A DNA stretch of 16,855 nt from Gammaproteobacteria bacterium. Its GTDB lineage: Bacteria > Pseudomonadota > Gammaproteobacteria > PS1 > Pseudothioglobaceae. Numbering within the stretch: the first letter of the stretch is position 1; every line of letters starts with the position of its first letter. This document shows, in pieces, positions 13,281 to 16,855 of the stretch. The notes beneath the pieces were generated by a model. That model saw only the letters and a program-made list of their open reading frames with translations, did not search any database and was not told the origin of the DNA. The DNA lies in the NCBI GenBank assembly GCA_028599035.1, contig JAQRMT010000021.1, positions 1 to 16,855 of the forward strand, read 5' to 3'. A program made the translations under genes and the position numbers.

Positions 13281-15656
13281 TTAAATTTTTGGCTTAACCA
13301 TTAAAATCAATTTTGGCAGTAAAGTCAAGTTAGCCAACAATGCACTAATCATGGCAATAGCGGTAAAAACACCAAAATAAATACTGGGGATGAAGTTAGA
13401 CAAGGCTAAGATTAAGAAGCCCAAAGTAACGGTAATAGAGGTATAAAACATTGCCAAACCAATCGAGTTGTGTGAGCGATACATGGTGGCTAAATAATCT
13501 CCATCTTTTTGAAACTCGGTCTTAAAACGATGGATATAATGAATGGCATTATCAACGCCAATACCAATCGCAATGGCTGAGATGGTAATAGTCATCAAAT
13601 CTAGCGGGATGTTCATCAATCCCATAATGCCGAGAATGAAAATCGATGGCAGGGTGTTGGGAATAAGCGCCAAGATTGACAAACTGAATGATTTAAAAAT
13701 AAACAAAAACATCACAAAAATCATCGCAAACACCACAAGAATGGTTTTGATTTGTGAGTCAAATAAACTCTGCAACATATTGTTATACAACACCAGCATC
13801 CCCGTGGCGTGAAAACTACCTTCTTTAAAGCCAATATCCTTGCCAATATAGGTCTCAATCTTCTCAATCAATGCTGCGCGTTTAAGGTCTTTGTTGGTTT
13901 CACGAATGCGAATAACCATCCGTAATTGGCCGTTGTCTTCTGATATATAAGGGTCTAACACATGCACTTTGGCACTATCCGGTATTTGACTTTTAATAAT
14001 ATTTAAAAAGAAACCATTCGGCATTTTGTCGTCGTTTGCTTGCGCTAATATTTGCATCAGTGTATCAATTGAAAGCACTTTTCCAGTCTCATCCAAGCTG
14101 TCTAAATATTGATGAATCTTGTGTATTTCGGTGCGTAAATCCTCGTCATACCAGTAATCCTCAGCCAAATCATCAAACACAATCTCTAGCGGAATTGTGC
14201 CGCCAAGTTTTTTGTCAATCAGGGTCAAGCCTTGGTTAATTTCAGTGCTTTCTTTAAAGTAGTCAATAAAACGATTTTCCACACTGAGTTTATTCACGCC
14301 CACCACTGAAACGCCGATAAATAGCACCAAAACCACCAATAAATGATTGCCGAATTTCTCAGTAAACTTTGCCAAACCATAAGTAAACCCTAGTTCAGTA
14401 TTGAATTGTCGAATCTTAGGTTTTGGCAAAAAACTCATGATAATTGGGAAGGCAATAAATGACAGTGCCAGTGCAATCGTTACTCCAATTGACATCATCC
14501 AACCAAAGTCAATCACTGGCCTGATGCCACTAATCAGCAATGACCCAAAGGCGACAATAGTAGTGAGTGTGGTGAACAAACAAGGTTTAAGCATTTGCTC
14601 TAATGTGTTTTGAATCAGTGTCCGATATTCTAGGTCGGGGTTGTTTTGCGCCAACTCTCGATAACGCACTACTAAGTGAATCGTTACTGAGAGCGTCATG
14701 ACCAACAGTAGTGAGAAGAAATTACTTGAAATAACGGTAACTTTCCAGCCTAAAAACCCCAACACGCCCGTCATCATCAGCGCACCCGTAATACTAATGC
14801 CGATAGGCATTAACACCCAACGAATGCCTTTAAAAATAATCGCTAAAATTAATGTCATTAGCCCAATTACTGCCAAACTGAATACGATTAAATCACTGCT
14901 AATATAGCCAATAATATCGGTGGTAATCATAGGTAATCCGCCTAAAAATAGACTGGCTTTATCACGATATTTGTCAATCGTTGTGCGAATTTGTGCAATG
15001 GTTTTGTCTTGCACCTCACTCTGCATTGTTGCGTCTTTTAATACTTGTTTTTCGATGGCATGGAGTTTAATTAATGCCTCTTTAGACAGATTGTCGCCTG
15101 CTCTTTTAAGTCGCATCGTATCACGCATTTGACGCCGTTGTGCGAATTGCTTGTTACTCTTAAGCGTTACCAAAATTGCGCTGGTTTTGCCATCCTTGCT
15201 CACTAAATTATCAGCATACAGTGGTGATGATTTAAATTCCTTATTAGCGAGTTCAAGATTGGCATTGTCATTATCGATGGAAATGTTTTTAGAGGCCAAA
15301 TCGGTGAGTGCTAGCGGCGGTGACTGGAATAAAGGCACATCCAAAATCGTAGTTACCGATTTAACTTGGCTGATGGCTTGCAAGTCTTTTCTAAAATTCG
15401 CTAAATGGTTGAGTTGCGCTGACGCAAGCAGACTGTCTTTAACCTGATAACTAATAACTAAATAATCATCAGAGCCGTAATTCTTCTTAATGCTTTGGTA
15501 ATAACGCAGATTATTATCACCCTCTAAAACCAATGAATCTGATGAAGCATCCAATTGAAAATCAGGGATCTGTGCAATAAAAAAACCAACGATAAGTAGC
15601 AATAACACAACGCTATTACCAGATTTGTTTAAAACAGAATTATAAAAACGCTTCAC
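13281..15656 (-). CDS. RND/MMPL-family membrane exporter, 12 TM
   Basis: The 791-aa inner-membrane protein has duplicated RND architecture. TM1 is at about 13-30, followed by a large extracytoplasmic loop (31-250) and TM2-TM6 (about 255-410). TM7 at about 438-455, a second loop (456-635) and TM8-TM12 (about 636-786) form the second half. GIGVDNAIHYIHRF (698-711) is the conserved Asp-containing TM segment of MMPL/Patched-type RND proteins (pattern GxxxDxxIHxxxRF). It belongs with predicted lipid or hopanoid exporters rather than AcrB-type drug pumps, being shorter and lacking an adjacent adaptor protein; the substrate is unknown. The start is GTG (15656-15654), 2 nt after the Pcm-like stop, so the two are tightly coupled. 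Confidence 0.88.
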   Translation of the reverse strand: MKRFYNSVLNKSGNSVVLLLLIVGFFIAQIPDFQLDASSDSLVLEGDNNLRYYQSIKKNYGSDDYLVISYQVKDSLLASAQLNHLANFRKDLQAISQVKSVTTILDVPLFQSPPLALTDLASKNISIDNDNANLELANKEFKSSPLYADNLVSKDGKTSAILVTLKSNKQFAQRRQMRDTMRLKRAGDNLSKEALIKLHAIEKQVLKDATMQSEVQDKTIAQIRTTIDKYRDKASLFLGGLPMITTDIIGYISSDLIVFSLAVIGLMTLILAIIFKGIRWVLMPIGISITGALMMTGVLGFLGWKVTVISSNFFSLLLVMTLSVTIHLVVRYRELAQNNPDLEYRTLIQNTLEQMLKPCLFTTLTTIVAFGSLLISGIRPVIDFGWMMSIGVTIALALSFIAFPIIMSFLPKPKIRQFNTELGFTYGLAKFTEKFGNHLLVVLVLFIGVSVVGVNKLSVENRFIDYFKESTEINQGLTLIDKKLGGTIPLEIVFDDLAEDYWYDEDLRTEIHKIHQYLDSLDETGKVLSIDTLMQILAQANDDKMPNGFFLNIIKSQIPDSAKVHVLDPYISEDNGQLRMVIRIRETNKDLKRAALIEKIETYIGKDIGFKEGSFHATGMLVLYNNMLQSLFDSQIKTILVVFAMIFVMFLFIFKSFSLSILALIPNTLPSIFILGIMGLMNIPLDLMTITISAIAIGIGVDNAIHYIHRFKTEFQKDGDYLATMYRSHNSIGLAMFYTSITVTLGFLILALSNFIPSIYFGVFTAIAMISALLANLTLLPKLILMVKPKI

Positions 15657-15658
15657 GA

Positions 15659-16315
15659 TTAGAATTCGAAGCTTGCTGCCGTTTCCAGTCCTTGCATTGT
15701 ATTTAAGTGTGTTTCAAACAGTGTTTTAGTATCCCATTCGTGTTCGCTAATGCGGGTAATAAGTTTTGCACTCATTGCATTACCTGTGCCCTCAACCACG
15801 AAAATACGACCCCCAACATTCAGCAGGTGAAAATAACGCCCCGTAATTTTAGGCACGGCACTGGCCACAATCACCACATCAAAAAAATCATTCGACTGCC
15901 AGCCTTGAGAAGCATCCCCTACTTGAAGTTGTGCATTGTTGATATTCAATGCCTTGAGTTTTTCTTGTGAGCCAGTGCTGAGCTCTTCGTCAATCTCAAT
16001 ACTAGTAATGGATTTACAAAGTTTGGACACCACGGCCGTTAAGTAGCCGCTGCCAGTGCCCACCTCTAAAACTGCTTCATTCTGTTGAATATTCAGTGCA
16101 TCGAGCAATCGTCCTTCAATCTTTGGGCTGAACATTTTTGCCCTATCATTCAGCGGAATTTCAATATCTGCAAACGCAAGGTTTTTGTACGCTTCAGGCA
16201 CAAAGTCTTCTCTAGGAATACTTTTAAGTGCATTATTAGCAATATAATTCAAACCACCCCAAGGGCGAATTTGCGAATCAATGGCGTTTTGTCTTGCTTG
16301 TTGTATGTCAGTCAT
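15659..16315 (-). CDS. Protein-L-isoaspartate O-methyltransferase-like SAM enzyme
   Basis: The 218-aa SAM-dependent methyltransferase belongs to the PCMT family. SAM motif I VLEVGTGSGYL is at 82-92, followed by an acidic loop (SIEIDEEL) and LQVGDAS (motif II), then DVVIVASAVPKI. The N-terminal NAIDSQIRPWG and REDFVPEAYKNLAFADI fit the family. The substrate-binding segment that reads QTISQP in canonical Pcm is KMFSPKIEGR here (60-69), so repair of isoaspartyl residues is doubtful. PCMT relatives of this kind occur near tolC in other proteobacteria; no tolC is seen here. The partner 2 nt downstream is the exporter. The ATG at 16315 was chosen as the start of homology (MTDIQQARQNAIDSQ). Confidence 0.82.
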   Translation of the reverse strand: MTDIQQARQNAIDSQIRPWGGLNYIANNALKSIPREDFVPEAYKNLAFADIEIPLNDRAKMFSPKIEGRLLDALNIQQNEAVLEVGTGSGYLTAVVSKLCKSITSIEIDEELSTGSQEKLKALNINNAQLQVGDASQGWQSNDFFDVVIVASAVPKITGRYFHLLNVGGRIFVVEGTGNAMSAKLITRISEHEWDTKTLFETHLNTMQGLETAASFEF

Positions 16316-16355
16316 AATAATTTTTGTTGAAACAATGCCCGTAATTTTAATATAT

Positions 16356-16855
16356 TTATTGGGGTCTGATGCGCAAAAACACAGGGTATTTAAATTTCCC
16401 TTTTTTTGTCAAACCATAATATTTAAAAGTAACTGTAACGCCGATGGCTGGCGGGTTCTCACGCTGAGTATCTTTAAATCCCGAGCCAATTTTGACCATC
16501 ATATCATTCCCAGCCCTGCACAACAGTGCCCCCATTCTACCCGTATGCTTACCTTTTCCGGGCAAAATCCCCTCTACCACACATTCCGTATCTAAATATT
16601 GTTTTACTTTTAATGCCGAGCTTAATCGCCCTGTTTGATACGCCGTGTTAGGGTTTCTCACCACCACGCCCTCGCCACCTTGACGCACCACTTCTTGCAA
16701 AAACTGCTTAACTTGGCTCTGCTGGCTAATCGGATATTGTTTAATAATTCTAATTGGGCTATTTGGCTGCGTTTTTAAATAATCACGCAAAAGTGCCAAT
16801 CTGTCCAACAATCCACCTTGCTGATTTGGCACTTCAAAAATCTGATGCGTAATTT
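16356..16855 (-). CDS. ATP-dependent DNA ligase, C-terminal part (runs off right edge)
   Basis: The frame is open to the window edge, so the N-terminus and the active-site Lys (motif I, KxDGxR) lie outside. The ATG-like GTG at 16832 is internal: upstream in-frame residues IFEVPNQQ fit the ligase segment before motif IIIa. About 165 codons are visible. Motif IV GGEGVVVRNP and motif V SALKVKQYLDTECVV are clear. An OB-fold domain with GALLCRAGNDMMVKIGSGF and a terminal FKYYGLTKKGKFKYPVFLR follows. The short OB domain and ending resemble the small, often exported LigE-type ligases of Gram-negative bacteria rather than NAD-dependent LigA. A signal peptide cannot be checked. The stop is 40 nt from the Pcm-like ATG. 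Confidence 0.88.
   Translation of the reverse strand, partial: ITHQIFEVPNQQGGLLDRLALLRDYLKTQPNSPIRIIKQYPISQQSQVKQFLQEVVRQGGEGVVVRNPNTAYQTGRLSSALKVKQYLDTECVVEGILPGKGKHTGRMGALLCRAGNDMMVKIGSGFKDTQRENPPAIGVTVTFKYYGLTKKGKFKYPVFLRIRPQ

Noticed and set aside
1..16855. CRISPR arrays or phage structural genes.
   Set aside because: I saw no regularly spaced direct repeats, cas-like genes or phage modules anywhere in the window.

Overview
The window reads as an AT-rich gammaproteobacterial chromosome segment: a compact core genome from about 2.6 kb to the right edge and a mobile-element-scarred accessory patch at the left. The divergent nadK-recN / grpE pair and the dusB-fis and fis-purH adjacencies are gammaproteobacterial arrangements. 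The dense packing and protein flavour recall SUP05/Thioglobus-type sulfur oxidisers or mussel symbionts. That placement is inference; no marker gene here proves it.

Left region (1-2608). Two remnants of the same IS5-family insertion sequence lie in inverted orientation (106-728 and about 1426-1994). They share arms that differ at only three positions apart from one 43-bp indel. Between them is a single intact gene (826-1425) with its own -10 box and Shine-Dalgarno. Its product carries the Thr-x5-Cys-x18-His pattern of CheD-type glutamine deamidases, but no chemotaxis gene is present. Outside the right IS end is a gene stub (to 2170) that looks cut by the IS. After it comes a 438-bp gene-free stretch with several hairpins and a near-perfect 50-bp palindrome.

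Middle region (2609-8398). nadK-recN (minus) face away from grpE (plus), followed by adk with its own extended -10 promoter and a strong intrinsic terminator. dbpA (plus) then converges, with a 2-bp gap, on the end of the long minus-strand gene run.

Right region (7991-16855, all minus). Reading in transcription order: an ATP-dependent DNA ligase (cut by the right edge), a Pcm-like methyltransferase, a 12-TM RND/MMPL-type exporter, nadB, def, dusB, fis, purH and an unrecognised 135-aa protein. Gaps are 40 nt or less and several genes overlap or nearly touch, so at least pcm-like to the 135-aa gene probably form one operon. It mixes NAD synthesis (nadB, complementing nadK), N-terminal protein maturation (def), tRNA modification (dusB), nucleoid/transcription control (fis) and the last two steps of IMP synthesis (purH).
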